The position numbers were made by a program, and so were the translations under genes. Positions 50,826-63,620 of a stretch of DNA of 64,000 bases are shown piece after piece (position 1 is the first letter of the stretch; each line of letters begins with the position of its first letter). Under the pieces are notes generated by a model, which did not search any database, had not been told where the DNA came from, and saw only the letters and a program-made list of their open reading frames with translations. The stretch comes from Strix aluco. Its lineage: Eukaryota; Chordata; Aves; Strigiformes; Strigidae. The DNA is taken from NCBI RefSeq assembly GCF_031877795.1, contig NC_133934.1, positions 25,423,716 to 25,487,715 on the forward strand, read 5' to 3'.

Positions 50826-52144
50826 AAGAGATTGCAATGGGGACAAACCAATAAAGATTGTATCTTTGTGTTTAATAATCTGTGAGGTCTTTTGTTTCCA
50901 TTCATTCGTCTAGTTGCTAGTAATTAGTCAATAGTCTTGGTACTTGTAAAAACCTTTCCAAGATTTGAGATAGATTATTGCCAACAGAAGTGCCTAATCC
51001 TGATAACTTCAGTGGGAGTTTTGTATGAACAAGAACATGCGTATTCAGCAAAAGAAGAGATCTCAAAAAAGTGGAAATATCTGTGGAATAGGGGGTACCT
51101 AAAAGCAGATCTCCCTAAAAGAGTAACTTTATCCAAAACCACCACTGTAATGATCCATTTTTGTCTATCTGTATATAGAAAGAGAGGTTAACTGTGTAGA
51201 CCTAGTTATCTGAATATCCTTATTTCTATGGGGTTATTAAAATGGAGCCATACTAAGAAATGAATAAGGAAATGACAGTGTTCAATAATCTAAAGAGCCT
51301 AAGGCATGGAGTCTCATCTAAAGTAGTCCAGTGTGTCAGGCACACATCAACTCTAATCTAAGGGTTATTGTGCTACCAAGGATTTTCAACACATACCTGT
51401 GCCAGCATGACACATCTAGAGGATCTTGCTTTACTGTCATAATCAAACATAACATAGATCATGTATGACTGCTTTATAAGTGATTTTCTTAAAATGAAGG
51501 ACTTAATATTTTTATTTTTTCGTACCTACTGTTCTTTAATAAAGGCCCCACAAATTCTAGAAAAGTTGATCAGAGGAAGAATATTTTCTTACTTGATAAT
51601 AGCCCTCCTGGCTAGATTCATAGTCTGTACTGTTCTGGCAAGACAAAGTTATTTGTTCTGAAGAAAATGCCTGATTTTGTCCTTTATTTTCCACTCTGTA
51701 ATATTTCTGATAGCTCAGATACTGAGAGCAGTGAGCAGTAAGTGTTGATGCTCTTTTTAGGAGTGGTTACTGAAAAATACTAGGAAAATTACAGAATCAT
51801 AATTTTGTTTGATAATGGTCCTGATTTACTTATATATTTCTTGGATTACATTTAAATCTGATGAAGAATTAGGCAGTGCTCTTGAAGCAGGTTCTTGAAG
51901 CATTCCTGTTTATGTGATCATTAATTTGGTATATCAAGAAACTAGCAAAGTACGTATGATGATTTACTATGACATGCAAGTAATTTACAACATGGAATTA
52001 TAAAGAATTAAGCAATCTTTGGAGAACAAAATGAGTGTCACTGAGCTAAACGACATCATTACCATTTAAATCAGGTATATGTGGCTGTAACAGATGTCCA
52101 AGGGATCTTAGGCAGTTATTTCATTAGGCAGTTATTTATTGTTG

Positions 52145-52265
52145 TACAAATCACAGACCAGAAGGCTGGAAGGGACCTCTTGAAGCTTTTGGATCTGTCC
52201 TTCTGCTTGAAGCAGGATCAAACATACCTGTGCCACTCCTGACAGAAGATATTCTAGCTCTTCAT
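52145..52265 (-). mobile_element. Old CR1 3'-end remnant, antisense
   Basis: AATCACAGACCAGAAGGCTG followed by GGAAGGGACCTCTTGAAG is the reverse complement of the CR1 3' UTR (consensus-like GGTTGGAAGGGACCTC). It continues with TGAAGCAGGATCAAACATAC and CTGTGCCACTCCTGACAG, as in old CR1 subfamilies. The copy is short and diverged and lies in intron 1. The 80-codon minus frame at 52132-52374 overlaps it and is not a gene. Confidence 0.6.
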
Positions 52266-55200
52266 GAGCTGGCTCCAAACCAGTTAAGAAACTACACTGG
52301 AAAGCAGACTGTACAGCATACTGCTGCTCTAGGTCTTCCATAGCACTACCAGGAGTACTTGCAGCAACATACACAGACAGAAAATAAGCTCATTAGTCAA
52401 TAAAAATGACCAAAGGTAAAAAATTCCCTGAAAATTTCCTTGCTTAGAGTTTCAGTAACTTTCATTAGTGTATGTCATTATTCATAAATTTCTCAAATCC
52501 AGTTTCTGCCTCTTCATCCTTTTACCATGTCAGGAAGCCAATCTATGCATCCATGCAAAAGATAGATAGTACAAAGCAATTAACTCCCATAAAGATTATT
52601 TTACCATGGATGTATGTCTTGCAGTGGCCTGCTTGTTTCAGGTGAAACCTTCCTGCAAATGAGGCATTTATGGAGTGTCTAATAGCTCATGATACAGATT
52701 TTCCTTTGGTGGTTTATTTATGAATAGAAAGAGGAGACTGATTTACAGGATTTCTCATAGTTACCTGGTGATTTATTCTCATGTAGGATATTCATTATAT
52801 TTCAGATTAATATCATTTGGTTAGATTTGTTTAATGTCAGTCAGTGAGCTAAAATATTTTTCAAAAAAGAAGGCATGTGGAAGACACAGATCATCATTTA
52901 TTCCTCTTTCTTTAGAAAACAGAGCTAAAAATGCACATGATCTCCTTATACTCCACCTGTTTTAATTATGAATGTTCTATTTTATACTTTCTATAATCAA
53001 CCATGTATAATACTATAGAATTCTATTGAGCAGTTCCATTTCTGGGGTATTGTTCCAGTGTTAACACCACAGTCAGGCTGTCGTAGTCATTTCAATTCAA
53101 AATAATTTCAAATAAAAGAAATTAGATCCCCAGTTGTGGATTCAGTTGTGTTTAACTGTATGTAGGTGTGGAAGGTAAAAGGTGGCTTCAGATGTTTTTA
53201 TCAATTCTATGGCCAAGGGACAAATACCTTCACAGGCACTGAGAAAGAATGATAGTGTCTGGCAGTGCAAGAAATGGAAATGAAGTCAAGTCCACTCTTT
53301 CAGCCATCTTCTACACTGCCGTTGAGAGTATAGCATCATAGAAGATCTTTATCCTCCTTTAAAGGTAATTGTAACTCATTGGGTATCATTATAGTGAAAA
53401 TAAGAGCAAAGAGTTGGGGAAGATGGCTAAGTAATTTGAAAGTACTAATTTGGAAGACAGTCTGTAGTTCAGTCACCGATTGATTAAATTGGTATGCCAG
53501 TTCTGTAGGTTCATCAAATATTATTTTCTGTATCACACTTGTGAAAGGTATTTGTGGGAAATTGAACTTAGTTGTTTCAACTACATCTGCTTCTCAAGTG
53601 ACTAAAACATGTATTGTCCTTTTTCAATTACTAACTCCTCAAAATTGTTAAACTGCAGATTTACTATTACCTTAATATATAATCAACCAAATGTGATTAG
53701 CAAGCAGAAGTTAATAAAATCTGGAACAAGAAAACAGTATCAAGTAAAATCAAGGCATCAGAAAAATATTTGACTCAAAAATAGATACATTATAGAATTT
53801 ATTAAAAATGGCCTTTTCAACTGGATTATATAATCTTCACTAAAAATAATGCTTAGATGAATCATTAGAATTGGAAAGGGTAAGGGAGAACGGAGGTAGG
53901 ATAACTCACTCTTCCTTTACATGTCAATCACTGTTTTCCTCTCAGGCATTACATAATCCATCAAAACGAGCCAGTTTTGTGAATTATTTGGTCATGTTCA
54001 ATGACTTTTAGCGCAGACTCCACCTGAAATTCTCAGTTTTAAAAACTGTTGTACCGCGGTGCCTCTAAGGGGGTGGTTATAGCTAGGTAGAAGTTGTCTG
54101 TCGGTATGTGAAATAGTCCTGTAAGAAATCTGTTGAGATTCTCTTATTTAGGCAAGGCGTGGTTGAGTTTCTGGCATCCCTCCCTCATGTAGTCCCGTTG
54201 TTCTGGGCTTAATGCCCTCCTGCAGCTGCTTTCCTTTGCTGGGATTGTCATGTAGCTTCTTCATCTTTGATAACTGTTTCTACAGCAGCCAAGAACTATT
54301 CTGACTGTGCAGTGATGTTATTTAATAGTCCTCTCCATTTAGCATCAAGAAAAAAAAACTGTTGCAAAGAAAACTCCTACTGTATTGATGCAGACTTACT
54401 GTAGTGATAGCAAGCAGTCCCTCTCACTTCTGTGGGTGTCTCTGCACACCCACAAGTGTCAGGTTCAAGACTTTTTCATCTTTTGCTGTAAAAGTCTTCA
54501 CATCTTTCACTTGAAGCCCATAGAGTAGCCCCTATCAGTCATGTTTTTCCAGCTGGCATGACTGACCTCAGCAGTTTTGTAGGGACCCAAACCGTGGCCT
54601 TGTTCCACCAAACTTAAGGAAGAATATGACCTGGATTAGAACTTTGTGACTTGTGAATTTAAATAGAACCGTTAGAGACGGGAAGGTGACTTTACTGGAG
54701 AGCCAACAGTGCTTGCAGAGCTCTTGCATAGCTTTGCAGGGCTGCCAGATGTAAAGTCACATTGGAGTGTTTATTGGAATTTCTTCAGAACGAGGTGTGT
54801 TTAATGGGCCTGCATCGGCCTGTAGTGTGAAATACGTGTGTGCTTTTACAAGCCTTGCTTTCTTGTGGTTTTTTATGGCTCGCCTCTGCTTTATGCCTTC
54901 CCAAAGCCTACAACACACTATTTCATTTGCTTCCAGCACTTGAATCTGCTGTTCAGTTAGGAGGCAAAATGTCTATGACATGCCATTGCTTTATTGATTG
55001 CCACTGCCTCATTACCTCAAGTGCTTTAGTAACGTACCCTGATTGTTTTCTCTTTGGTCTAGTGATGTCAGAAAAAAAATAGTAAAGCCACTGCAGTACA
55101 CACAACTTAATTGTTAAAAACATTTTCTAGTGTTGTAGTGTGAGTTGACACCATTAGATGAACAAGTAGGAATTTTCCACAGATCTTTGTTACTACACTG

Positions 55201-56924
55201 GCCCTTTATATGTCTTCTGTTACGCATTTTTGCACAGCTCACTCGGAAGTCCTCTCTTAGATTTCACAAGAAGTTTTTCTTTCATGTTAATTTTGATTAT
55301 AGTTGCAAATTCGTGTCCTTGCAGGCTTTGCTGTTTTCCAGTGCTTAGTTGTAATAAGCTTTGGTGTTCTGCAGAGATAATTTTCAGACTTAATTTTGGT
55401 GTCTCTAAATGTGCTGTGTCTTCGGTTTCTCCTGTCACATCATTTAATTGTATGACAATAATTGTTTGTAAACTGTCATGTTTTCAAGAGCTTTTCCTAG
55501 TTTGCTTTATTAAATGAAAGAATTAGATTTTGTTGAATTCTTCCACTTGTGCAGTTTGCAGAATGCAAAATTCTCCTCCTGTAGAGATTCTGCCTTCAAC
55601 CCATGGTACTGCTAAAGCTCTCACTATACATTGGCATTTGCATGAAGATGAATTTCCATTTGCAGTGTTTGTCACAAATCATAGTCAAAGGACGCAAGGA
55701 TGTCTGGGCACCCAAGCTGCAATCTAGGGACCATATGCAGGATTGGGAAAGGATTCCAGATCAACCTAACTCTTCTTTTCTCTTTAAGAACATCTACATG
55801 TTAAGAGTGCTGTGTTCCCAAGGGGTAATGTGAGGTTAGTTATTAGGATACATTATGAAATTAAGTTCTGCTTCAGAGTCCTCACCCATACTATACCCAC
55901 TAGATTTAATGAGTATGTAGTGTTTGCTTATTTATTCATTTATGGATTGAAGGATTTCATCCAAACTCTGTGGAAGTCAGTAAGGCATCAAAAGGCACTG
56001 GGTTTCAATACAAATGTAGAACATCATTTAAGATTTGCTGAGATTAACAGATCTTTCCCTTAACTTCATCAACCTTTGGATCAGAATCCAAATTTGTGTC
56101 ATGGTAAGCATATTGTACGTATAATAAAACTCAGAACTCTCAGGAATTTGTTTTAAATTGGGAACACAATTATGTGAATAATCAAAAGTCTTTTGATATT
56201 TAGATATAGGAACTGCTTTTCCCTTCTGTCATGTCAGTTCCATAGTGATATTTCCCAAAATTCTGTATTTTAACACAGGTCTTGACCCCATTGATTTTAC
56301 TAGTTGCCTCATTTTTTTGTGTGTATAAATTGACAACCAGGTGTTATTGTCAAGCCAATAGGTGGCACTAGTTAATCACATTAACAGTCAAGATGCAGGA
56401 TATTTTATAAGGTGTCACTGTGAAATGTGGCCAGGTATTAAGCATTATAATTAAAACAATAATAAATATTCTATATGTGTTGTTTTAAATTTGTCATCTT
56501 ACAGAACTGACAGTAGGGAACATTTCTGAGAAACAGGTTTTAAAACTACACTTAATTTTAAGTCAGATATCGTTTGATTTTGGGCTGAAGAAGAGCTAAT
56601 TGCTGCAACTAGAAGTTTTACACTTACAGTTATGCCCTACATTTTGAATCCTGCCTCAGATAGTTAGGTCTTTTGTTTTGAAAATGGGTTTGTTTAAATG
56701 TTCTGGTGTAGGCCACAAATTTGTAGCCACATCTTCTCATTTCTTCACAATTGAGAGACATTTCAGGATTACTTACTCTTTTAATGTTATTTTCTATTAT
56801 TTCTTCTGATTTTCATGCCAACTGGCCATTCCTTTGGGCTTAAATGCTCAATCCACTGTTGTATTTATTTTTTTAAGAACTGAGAAGGTTAAGGAGAGGG
56901 AGATGCCACCGATGTTATTATGCA

Positions 56925-57000
56925 GTATCCTGGTGGCTAGAGCACTAACCTCTGAGCTGAAGGACTGCGATCTAGGCCCTCCTTAGTCCAGGAGTGTCGC
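56925..57000 (+). repeat. Possible tRNA-derived SINE head
   Basis: CCTGGTGGCTAGAGCACTAA followed by CCTCTGAGCTGAAGGACTGC resembles the D-arm and anticodon side of tRNA-like SINE heads (A-box-like TGGTGGCTAGAGC). The B box is poor (GCGATCTAGG). It is not a functional tRNA: I see no matching acceptor stem or proper T arm. It is probably an ancient MIR-type or related remnant. Confidence 0.35.
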
Positions 57001-57449
57001 ACACACTTTCTGCACATCCTGTGAGAGAGCTCCCACCACCAGGCTGGGTGAGGACACACAGCTGTGTACATCACAGTAATGTTGCAGTATTTTGCTAGTC
57101 AAAATTTATTTGGAGGGTTAGTTAAGGGTTTTAGTTTAATTAATGAATGGGCTTCAGTCTGTCCAGTTTCTCATCTCTTCTTAAGAGAGCCATCAGAGAC
57201 CTGAAGGTTGACGGTGTTGTTCAGGGAGGGCACACTGGAAGAAGTGACCTGGATCAAGCTGTTCCCATTCCCTAAAAAGAGTCTTGGGGAGCTTTGGATG
57301 CTTATTCTAATGCTCTGTACTCACAGAAACCCTAAGGGAAGGAAATGACAACAGAGTCTATGCAGTTAATTTTCTAGGAAGGCAAGGGTACTATGTAGCT
57401 CAAGTCATTTTTCCCTCTCTTACCAGCTACATGATTCAAACTCATTGCT

Positions 57450-57520
57450 TGCAAAGTGCTCTGAGATTCTCACATGAAAGGCACTATAGAAATGCAAATG
57501 ACTTATTATTATAGTATTAT
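57450..57520 (+). repeat. L2/CORE-SINE-type 3' tail
   Basis: GCAAAGTGCTCTGAGATTCT followed by ACATGAAAGGCACTATAGAA and ATGCAAATGACTTATTATTA matches the shared 3' end of L2-related LINEs and their partner SINEs, which end with a GCGCTATA-AAATGC block and a TTATT tail. It lies about 450 bp from the tRNA-like head at 56925. Whether the two once formed one element is unclear. Confidence 0.55.
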
Positions 57521-60500
57521 TTTCAGAGACAAGGTTTCCATAATATTTAGGGACATTTGTTACCTACTGGTATTCAAAGCCTTCAGTATTGGGGGTAATA
57601 TACAATGCTATTGTGCATTATTAGTAAAAAAGGCAGCTTAAAGGGAGTAACTCAGTTGAATAGTCCTATATGACAAGAACGTACTAGCATTAAGAGGTTT
57701 GGCAGCCACTTCCTTACTTGTGTTGCTGCTAAGTAATTTTTAACCTTATTTGCATCATAGCCTTAGATAATTCAAGTGCAGAAATTCTCACTGCAGTTAA
57801 TAGACAATGGTTATAAAATACTCACATTTTTTAATATTGCAGTGCACTAAAAAAATCCTATGGCAAGAACCTGTTCTACCCATCCATCAAATCTAAGCAT
57901 TTAGAATACTTAGAGGAAACAAATGGCCAGGTATCTTAGTTGATGTGCATTCAGGACTACATTAGAAGTTCTCTGCTCATCCAGGGCTTCCATAGTAGCA
58001 CAAGAGACTCCCAACATTATGTGTTAATAAAAATAATCCGTGTGCATTTGTGCAGGAGACTAAGCTAGCAGAGAAGTAGGCTGTGAAAGAGGTGAGGTCA
58101 AGACCCCCAGCAAGCTTCTGCCCTGACCCACTGCAAAGCGCGGGAACACCAAGAACAGGGTGGGTGATACAGACATTGTTTCTTCTATGCATACAAGGAG
58201 CTGCTCTTTCCCGGGTGACAGGCTGGAGATGAAACCTGCAGGCAGCTCTGTGACCCTGTATGACGTTCATTTCTGTTGTGCCTTGAACAGCTGCAAGGGC
58301 AGCTTTTTTCTTCTTCTTTTTCTGCCTTGGTTCTTCCAGGTTCAGCTGCCTGCCTCAACCTGTTATGTCACTCAACAATTTTCCTGCCAGCTCCCGCAAG
58401 CTGGGTAATGCAGTGTTCCTCTGTCAGTCAAACAGTGACAGCAAACACCCTCCCTGCTTAGGATTTTCCCCTGCTTGAGGGCCTTAGTTTGCACCGTGCA
58501 TGGGTAAGGTTACTCACAGGTTACATTTCTGTGAACAAACTACCAACTTGAATGTGCTGGTCCTTTGAGGGTGGTTGAGTGGGGCTCACTGTCCCCACAT
58601 TGGTACACCCTGTGCAACACACGATAGCAGTTATGTGGCTGAGCAACCTCCTTACTCAGGTGCATCAAGCCTCCGTTGAGTAAGAGCCATCATGTGACTG
58701 CGGCCCACGTGCATGAAACAGCCGTTCCCATCACTGTGGCTGAACTCAGACCACTACAACCACCATCAAGAAGAGAAACTGTTTGGTCTTAGGGCAGAAT
58801 AACTGGTGCTTGAAAATGAACAATTTCCATCAGGCTTCCATGTTAACTCTTTCTGTTCACTTGCATGTATGTTTCGGAATTTTCTTCAAGTGGGCTATTT
58901 TCCATGACTTCTTTTATCCCAGAGATTAATGTTTGGCAACTGTTTGTAAATACACATCATCTGTTTACTAACACAAGAATATTAAAAATAAAATAAGAGA
59001 CTTTAATAGCAGAACAGCTTGTGTTTGAAGGTCAGTCTTTGGCATGGAAATAGTTCATGCTGAGAAGCAGCACCTTGGAGTACTCTGATGAAAACTGGCA
59101 GTGATTTGACTGAGCTACAAGCCTTCAGAAATCACACCTCACACAAACAGTCGTGTTTAAACAGCAATTGCCTGTTATTTGGCAGAAAGGCAGTAAATGG
59201 CTAATTCAGTTCAGTCTTCAGTGTTACACTGGGGATGCACAGGGAGAGGAGGGGCTGTGATGGCATTCTCAGTCAGTTCAAAGTGTAGGGGTGGGCAGGA
59301 CTGTTTTAGGAAGCAATCTTCTGCAAGAGTTAGCACTTCCATGGAAGATGTGCATTCAGCAAGTCATTGTCTTGCTCAAGACAGTGTCATTTTTTGGTTT
59401 CATTTAAATACTGGAGACAAGTTTAGGGTTGGAGTTTTTTTTAAGTCTTGTCATATTTTTGCAGATGTAGTTTCATTCCCACAGTTTATTGTGGACTACC
59501 ATTTGGATTTCAGAGTATCAGAATTAACATTAGGAGATGTATAAAGCTCATCTCTCAGCTACTGTCTCATTTTGGCTGTTAGAAGAATGTCATTTAGTTA
59601 ATCCATTCATCTGCAGCAGCAGCCTGGAAGGTGGAATTTGCCTGTGTCACATTTTTGTTGTTAGGATCTGCCAGCTTCACAGATTTGCTGTCACTGTAAA
59701 TCAGGTTAGATTTTATTTAATTAAACCAGCTTATCTGCCATCCATACTAATCACTGTTGTTCATCTTAACTATATGCACTTCTGTTTCCTTAAAATTTCA
59801 CAATGTATTACAAATACAGGAATTCTTAAAATTCATTAATATAAGCACCAGACACAAACTCCAATTAGATAAGCACATTCTGTTAGATTTGGAGGTAGGA
59901 ATAAAAATACAGGATGGGTATGCTGAGTGTCTTATCCAGAACACAGTTCTAGTTGGAGGAGTATTTTGTCTCTTTCTGTTTCATTTATAAGGTATTAGAA
60001 ATGTAGCACTACTCTTGCCAGTGTGTTGTTTCATTTTCTGAACAAGACTCAACAAGTTGTGCTGCAAGGAGCAGCACCATGTTCTAAAACTAGAGCCAGT
60101 GGGATTCTGCAGTGTAAATCCTAAGGACATAAATGGCAAGCAGCAGAATATGGTTTTATCTGTTGTATACTTCAGTCAATATCTTTCCCATTTATCATTT
60201 AATCATGTTTATGCTTAAGTTCTGCCCTTTTCCAGCAATTTTTTTTTGTTCCTGCAACTTAGCCTATTTTAGGTCCCTAGTAAGACTGTTCTGTCTGCTG
60301 TCATATTGATCATTTAAGTAACTGCAAACAGTAACTGTGAATTATTGCTTCCTTAGTAACAAAGCTGTAGTAATGATTAATTTCCATTTAGAGAGGCAAG
60401 AATCATTCTGTTTTAGCTCAGTAACTGAGTAGTAAGTTGTTTTTCAACAGAATTTATTCTACTCAATCATGAAGATACGATGCTCTGTGTGTTTGTAGAC

Positions 60501-60597
60501 TTGCATGCCAAAATTAATCAGTGTTAAAGCAAAGAACACAGAATATATAGTCGTCTTCTTCACTGATTGATCTAAGGGCTTCAGTTACTGTGAAGGT

Positions 60598-60615
60598 AAA
60601 AAAAAAAAAAAAAAA
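60598..60615 (+). repeat. Poly(A) tract, 18 bp
   Basis: This is a run of 18 A in intron 1 with no recognised retroposed sequence upstream. It is a homopolymer. Confidence 0.75.
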
Positions 60616-61339
60616 GTGAAGTATTTCAAATGAAGCAAAAGTAGTAGTATCACAAGGTACAGCAACACCATGTAGTACAGTGACTCCAAGCTAGTACTGA
60701 GAAAAATTGCTTTGGAGCCTAAATAATACTGCTGTGTTGGCACAGTGCAACCCTCTGGCTAATTAGTTAGCTGTGCTAGCTGTATACTACATTGTGGAAA
60801 AAAAGGTTGACTTAGGCACTAAAGTATGAGAGAAGATTAATGACTCTGGATCCCAAGGAGGGAGCAACTCATCTGTCCCTCTGTTCCTTATGTACTAACT
60901 CAGGCAGCTCTGGGCTGAGAGCATTGCTTTTTGCACTCCATTCCTAAATATTTGTAGGATGTGTCTGTATTTATCCAGATCTGGAGCACATTTCTGAGGT
61001 GAATTTCTTGATCATCACTATCTGGTATACTTTGACTCACATCATAGAACCATCTTGGTGTGCATGAACTGGGTTCCTTTTGAATGAAAACCAGGAAGAT
61101 AACTCCAGGATCTCACCTAATGCACTCCAAATGCTTGTGGGGATTGAGCCCAATCCAAAGTAAAATCTTCTGAAATACATATGGCATGGACATTAGGTTG
61201 TTGTCACCAGCTATTTTCCTCTACAGTTTGGCTCCCACTTTTGTGCGTGTGCAGTAACAAAAGTCTTCCCATGCACTGTACAAGGGGCCTGGATGACAGC
61301 CAGATCTGCAGGTTCTTCTGAGAGACAGGATCACTGCTG

Positions 61340-61890
61340 GTTGCAAGGGACACTCAGGATGTCATCTGGGCTAACCTCCCTTTTGAAGTGCTGACAACAG
61401 TAACTTGGTCAACCATGAACTTGTCTAGTCAAGTCCTCAGGAGCTCCAAGGACTGAGTAGCTTCTCTTAGTGTCCAACCTGAACTTCCCAAGCTGTATTA
61501 TGTTGTCATTGTCTTTGTTGTACTGTCTGACACTGCCACAAAGAGCTTGGCTCCATCATCTTTGTAAGTGCCTTAGAAGTAGTTGTAGGCTGCGGTTAGG
61601 TCCCCCTTACACACTTCACCAGACTAAACAAGCCCAGATCTCTCAATCTCCCCTTGTAGGCCATGTGCTCTTGGCTTCTGACCATCTCAGTAGCCTCTCC
61701 AGCTTCCTCCCCATCCTCCTTATTTGGGGTGCCCAGAGCTGGGCACAGCACACCTGGTGCAGCCTCTTCAGTGCCAGAGAGAGGAGGGTAATATCGTCCC
61801 AAGAGGGAGGTGAGGAGAGAGAGAGTGAGGCTGTACTCCTCCAAATGTTGCCCAGAACAGGGTCTGTCTTATTTGCAGTGTTCAAATTCA
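61340..61890 (-). mobile_element. Degraded CR1 LINE fragment, antisense, about 550 bp
   Basis: Read on the - strand this is the distal ORF2 and 3' UTR of an old CR1. Landmarks on the + strand are GGATGTCATCTGGGCTAACC near the 3' UTR end, CTAGTCAAGTCCTCAGGAGC, GCTTGGCTCCATCATCTTTG, GTAGTTGTAGGCTGCGGTTA, GACTAAACAAGCCCAGATCT, TAGCCTCTCCAGCTTCCTCC and GGTGCCCAGAGCTGGGCACA. Many mismatches and indels show age. The 142-codon + frame at 61470-61898 and the - frames here are by-products of this repeat. Confidence 0.85.
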
Positions 61891-63531
61891 ATATATAAAA
61901 GCTGTGCACTTCAGATTCAGGAATCTCACCTTGAGTGGCATGCCCACAGTCAAATTGAAAGCTTGCGATGGAGCGAGGACTTGACTAATGCTTCTGGACC
62001 ATTGTCTTCAGAACACATGAGCATAGTCAGTATATTTTAAAACATGAAATCATAAATATATAATATAGGTGCACTTGAGAGGATGTTTTATGAAAACTAC
62101 TATGTCTTCGACTTTTTTCCCCATCAAAAGTTTGTGAAGGAAGAACTGTGGTTATTCAGATAAATTGGATTAAGCTCATGGCTGTACTTTTGAGCCTTTG
62201 TGGTATAGCCTTTTTACCTTGATGAAGATTTCACAAGAAAAAATTCTCTGGAGGTGTTCTGGATTGCTTTCTGTTTCTAAAAATAAATGGTATTTATATC
62301 ACATATTTGTGTAATATTTCAAAGGTATATTTAAATATCAAGAAGGATATTATGAATCTGGTGTACTTAATTAAATTATGGATTTCACACTATCCTAGAA
62401 TTGTCAAAATAAAAAATATTATAAATCTGTGACCATGATTCTATTCTGACTTAGATGTATCAGCTCCGATAAACAAAACATTGTTAGATTTGCATACATA
62501 TCTCTGGTTTACAACAATATGGGGATTGTTAAATCAGTTTTAACCTATTGTTTTGTTTCAGTGCAGTTATACAAATATTGCTTTAACTGCAGTAGATGTT
62601 CTCCGTCATTCATAAGTTAACACTTTATTTTGCATCACGTGGCGCTCACATCTAGTGGTTTACAACAGTTGTGTTTTATTTTTGAAAATAACTTAGCAAC
62701 AGTGTCATCCCTCTGTGTCTTAACTCACTTGACACTGGTCACAATCTAGACCTAGCAAAATCCATCACATATCTTAGCCTTATTGGGAAAGACGATAAAA
62801 TCTATTATCTATACAAGATTTCATTACTAACCAAATTTACTTCACATTTGACAGTATGTTTCTTGAGTGATAAGCTTTATGTAAATGTGTTCAGATTAAC
62901 TCGGACAGATAGAACTTAATAGTAATTTTGGTGTCATTGTCATATTGTACTTAGTTATGAAGACACATGTTTTGTGTTTTGTGTTTTGCATGGTAAGAAT
63001 AACATGATGTTGTAACTGTGCATATAGCACCTGGACCGAAAGAGACCATAAATAATGCTATTAACAGCTTTATTCCTTTTAAGATACTATCAGATTAAAG
63101 ATGGTGAAAAAAGTGATAGTGTTTGGCACAATGTCATTAATTCATGTTGTTGATTTATTTCAGAGTATAGAGATCTCTTTCATCTTTGGTATATCTCTTT
63201 GTTCCATGGTGTTCCTAATTCATAAAATTCAGCTTCCTGAAAATTAAATAGAAGTCAAACTGATAAAGAAATTCTGACTGCTGAATTACAAAAATAATTC
63301 AGCTGCGCTGTATTGATGAAATATTAAGATGTGTATGAAGCCTAATGTTGCACATACAAACACCTTTACACGTTTGTACAACATACAGTTTGAAGATTAA
63401 ATCCCAGAACTTGATTTTGATTAGGTTTCTCTGTGAGTGTGTGTGTGTGTTTTTACATGATAAACCTAGATCTGACTAAAACAACAGAATTCATATAAAT
63501 ATTGTTAATAACATCTTTTTCCCCAACACAG

Positions 63532-63620
63532 ATACAATAGCAGAAAGGAGTGCACTAAGAGAACATGTGTATCCTAAGCTGAGAGAATTCTGCAGGGAAA
63601 ACTATGGGCTGGAATTTCAG
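63532..63620 (+). CDS. NWD2: NWD2 coding exon 2 (residues 51-80)
   Basis: This 89-nt exon joins to exon 1 in phase: the last G of exon 1 plus AT makes Asp51. It encodes DTIAERSALREHVYPKLREF and then CRENYGLEFQ, ending in phase 0 before the donor GTAGGT. With residues 42-50 it forms the start of the DUF4062-type domain, which reads hydrophobic strand, S-x-N-x-E-D-T-x-x-E-R-x-x-L, then V-x-P-x-L-x-x-x-C. The family's next expected motif (a D-L-x-W-G-like strand) would be in exon 3, outside the window. The acceptor is a pyrimidine-rich run ending CAACACAG. The short length explains why no open frame of 60 codons marks it. Confidence 0.93.

Larger units (their letters stand above)
41695..63531 (+). 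other. NWD2: NWD2 intron 1, 21,837 bp
   Basis: The intron runs from donor GTAACG to an acceptor with a good pyrimidine tract and CAG (ATCTTTTTCCCCAACACAG). It splits the codon for Asp51 (G|AT, phase 1). It holds only old repeats: CR1 fragments at 52.1 and 61.3-61.9 kb, a dispersed-repeat pair at 49.6 and 50.8 kb and SINE/L2-like pieces at 56.9 and 57.5 kb. It also contains two inverted repeats (48.9 and 49.9 kb) and simple tracts such as A18 at 60598-60615. None of its open frames looks like a nested gene. Confidence 0.88.

Noticed and set aside
56925-57000. Possible functional tRNA gene
   Set aside because: There is an A-box-like word, but the B box is poor and no cloverleaf with an acceptor stem can be drawn. 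It is better explained as a SINE remnant.
61470-61898. 142-codon + frame and overlapping minus frames
   Set aside because: They lie within a degraded antisense CR1 copy.
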